In this document: positions 63,092 to 64,000 of the stretch, piece by piece
Position numbering within the stretch: the stretch's first letter is position 1
Layout: every line of letters starts with the position of its first letter
DNA from: Bradyrhizobium sp. LHD-71
GTDB taxonomy: Bacteria > Pseudomonadota > Alphaproteobacteria > Rhizobiales > Xanthobacteraceae
Assembly: GCF_031157255.1 (NCBI RefSeq)
Contig: NZ_JAVIFX010000001.1
Coordinates: 209,121-273,120 of the forward strand
DNA: 64,000 bases
Direction: 5' to 3'
Position numbers and translations under genes: made by a program
Notes under the pieces: generated by a model
The model's database searches: none
Told to the model about the DNA's origin: nothing
The model's input: only the letters and a program-made list of their open reading frames with translations

Positions 63092-63242
63092 GGCATCGCC
63101 GTTCTTCGAACGGCGTCGCTTCGCTCGCCTCATAGCCGTTCGAAGAACGGCGTCGCTTCGTTCGCCTATGGGCGACGAAGCAATCCAGCGCCACGTGTGC
63201 CACATCTGCTGACTGGATTGCTTCGCTTCGCTCGCAATGACG
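63092..63242. repeat. Repeat A (two copies) and repeat B between the substrate and ABC genes
   Basis: A partial copy (63098-63130) and a full copy (63131-63171) of repeat A are followed by a diverged repeat B palindrome (CGACGAAGCAATCCAG at 63173-63188, CTGGATTGCTTCGC onward at 63213-63242). The cluster separates the VCBS gene stop from the transporter gene by about 290 bp. Confidence 0.8.
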
Positions 63243-63259
63243 AAGAGCTGGTCAGCCGT

Positions 63260-64000
63260 TCAACGGAAACCGCCGGTCGGATTGACGATGAAATCGGTGG
63301 CGGCGAGGCTTGCCGTGAGCACGTTCTGGGGTGCGAAAAGCTGATCGTCGTCGAGCGAGGTCAGCCCATCCGGCACGCTTGCAGCAACCTGGGCGATCCC
63401 CTCCTCGACATTGCCTGCTGTCATGAGCATCGACAGATCGACGGTGCCTTGCGCTGACGCAAGCTCGTCCGCGGCCGTGCCCACATCTGCCGCGAACTGG
63501 AAGTTGTCGGCGTCGCTGCTGCCGAATATCGTGATCGTCAGCGTTGAGGTGTTCGACGTCGCCGTCCCGTCCGTCACCGTGTATGTAAACTGGTCGGTCA
63601 CCGTCTCGCCGGCGTCCAGCCACTGCGCTGTCGCGTTGTTGAGGATGTAGAAGTAGCTGCCGCTCGGGTTCAGCCACGCGGTGCCGTGGTTGCCGGCAAT
63701 GGGGGTGCTGACGTTGGCGCTCGAGCCATTCACGCTGTTCAGCGTCAGTGGTGAGGCCTCGGCATCGGTGTCCGCAACATCCGCGAACGTATCGCCCGGC
63801 AAATGGCCCAGCGCGGGGTCGAGTAAATGGCTGGCGCCGAGAATAACGTTGCCTTCGGCTCTGGTGTACAGATCTTCCTGCACCCAGTTTGTGTCCGCGA
63901 CCGCAACGGGAGGATCGTTCACGGCGTTGAAGGCTATTGTCGCGTCGAACGTGTTGCTCGTGTCGAACCCGTCACTGACCTGAACCGAGAACGTCGGCGC
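63260..64000 (-). CDS. VCBS/cadherin-like surface protein, C-terminal part (type I secreted)
   Basis: The visible 246 residues are the C-terminal end of a larger protein whose frame is open through the window edge. They comprise at least one and a half VCBS/cadherin-like repeats (NAVNDPPVAVADTNWVQED, LTLNSVNGSS, GTAWLNPSGSYFYILNN, TVTDQFTYTVTDGT), an acidic Asp/Ala-rich segment, and the non-cleaved type I signal region ending TDFIVNPTGGFR. It is the probable substrate of the PrtD/HlyD-like transporter downstream. Repeats of this type occur in large calcium-dependent adhesins. Confidence 0.88.
   Translation of the reverse strand, partial: APTFSVQVSDGFDTSNTFDATIAFNAVNDPPVAVADTNWVQEDLYTRAEGNVILGASHLLDPALGHLPGDTFADVADTDAEASPLTLNSVNGSSANVSTPIAGNHGTAWLNPSGSYFYILNNATAQWLDAGETVTDQFTYTVTDGTATSNTSTLTITIFGSSDADNFQFAADVGTAADELASAQGTVDLSMLMTAGNVEEGIAQVAASVPDGLTSLDDDQLFAPQNVLTASLAATDFIVNPTGGFR

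Overview
The window is GC-rich DNA whose gene content points to an alphaproteobacterium of the Bradyrhizobium / Rhodopseudomonas / Afipia type (order Hyphomicrobiales). Supporting signs are a MipZ ParA-type ATPase together with MinCDE, a TadG-like protein, a phasin gene with candidate PhaR boxes, two full CtrA boxes, an EcfG-type stress promoter, FixJ-family regulators, OprB porins and families of palindromic intergenic repeats. Assignment below order level is inference. No rRNA, tRNA, CRISPR array, transposase or prophage was recognised. All functions are read from motifs without database searches.

Layout. 1-2.2 kb: 3' part of an amidohydrolase gene followed by a VapBC-type toxin-antitoxin pair that sits between two diverged copies of the amidohydrolase gene's 3' end. 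2.2-5.1 kb: clpS-clpA protease adaptor and unfoldase. 5.5-9.3 kb: TadG-like von Willebrand protein and a fused beta-barrel/OprB porin. 9.4-15.2 kb: a leftward regulatory and transport block with a small 80-residue protein, a double-permease ABC transporter with its ATPase, a histidine kinase, a FixJ-type regulator and a stand-alone receiver. 15.5-20.5 kb: DUF1194 protein, a small secreted peptide, an OprB porin with a Fur-like box, a GST, two hairpin repeats, a DUF3088 pseudogene and DoxX. 20.6-24.5 kb: a TAXI-type TRAP transporter. 24.7-27.4 kb: cytochrome P460, a Tat-exported hydrolase and an acetyltransferase. 27.4-30.9 kb: phasin, a D,D-carboxypeptidase with SPOR domain, and a membrane J-protein.

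31-36.7 kb: a PaoABC-like molybdenum aldehyde oxidoreductase operon behind a MarR regulator and cytochrome b561, with a 23-bp palindrome between marR and paoA. 36.8-49.7 kb: mostly single housekeeping or hypothetical genes (PilZ, a 24-residue membrane peptide behind an EcfG-type promoter, mipZ, panC, DUF1489, GST, DUF3253, YdcF, aldo-keto reductase, XRE regulator, mgtE, a SAF-domain dehydrogenase). 49.8-55 kb: NDH-2, a repeat-rich 1-kb region without a convincing gene, an orphan histidine kinase and a disulfide oxidoreductase. 55.3-57.2 kb: minCDE behind a CtrA box. 57.3-64 kb: a CHASE2 adenylate cyclase, then a type I secretion cluster (VCBS-type surface protein, PrtD-like ABC protein, HlyD-like adaptor) interrupted by repeats.

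The most notable observations are: (i) the toxin-antitoxin cassette with a duplicated target end and an apparent ATC start codon; (ii) a shared 14-bp palindrome upstream of the fused porin and of the stand-alone receiver; (iii) full CtrA boxes at minC and at an XRE gene; (iv) candidate PhaR, MarR and EcfG sites in front of matching genes; and (v) several very short genes with strong ribosome binding sites. I did not find a clearly new multi-gene system. The best candidate for an under-described one is the ABC transporter / two-component block at 9.4-15.2 kb.
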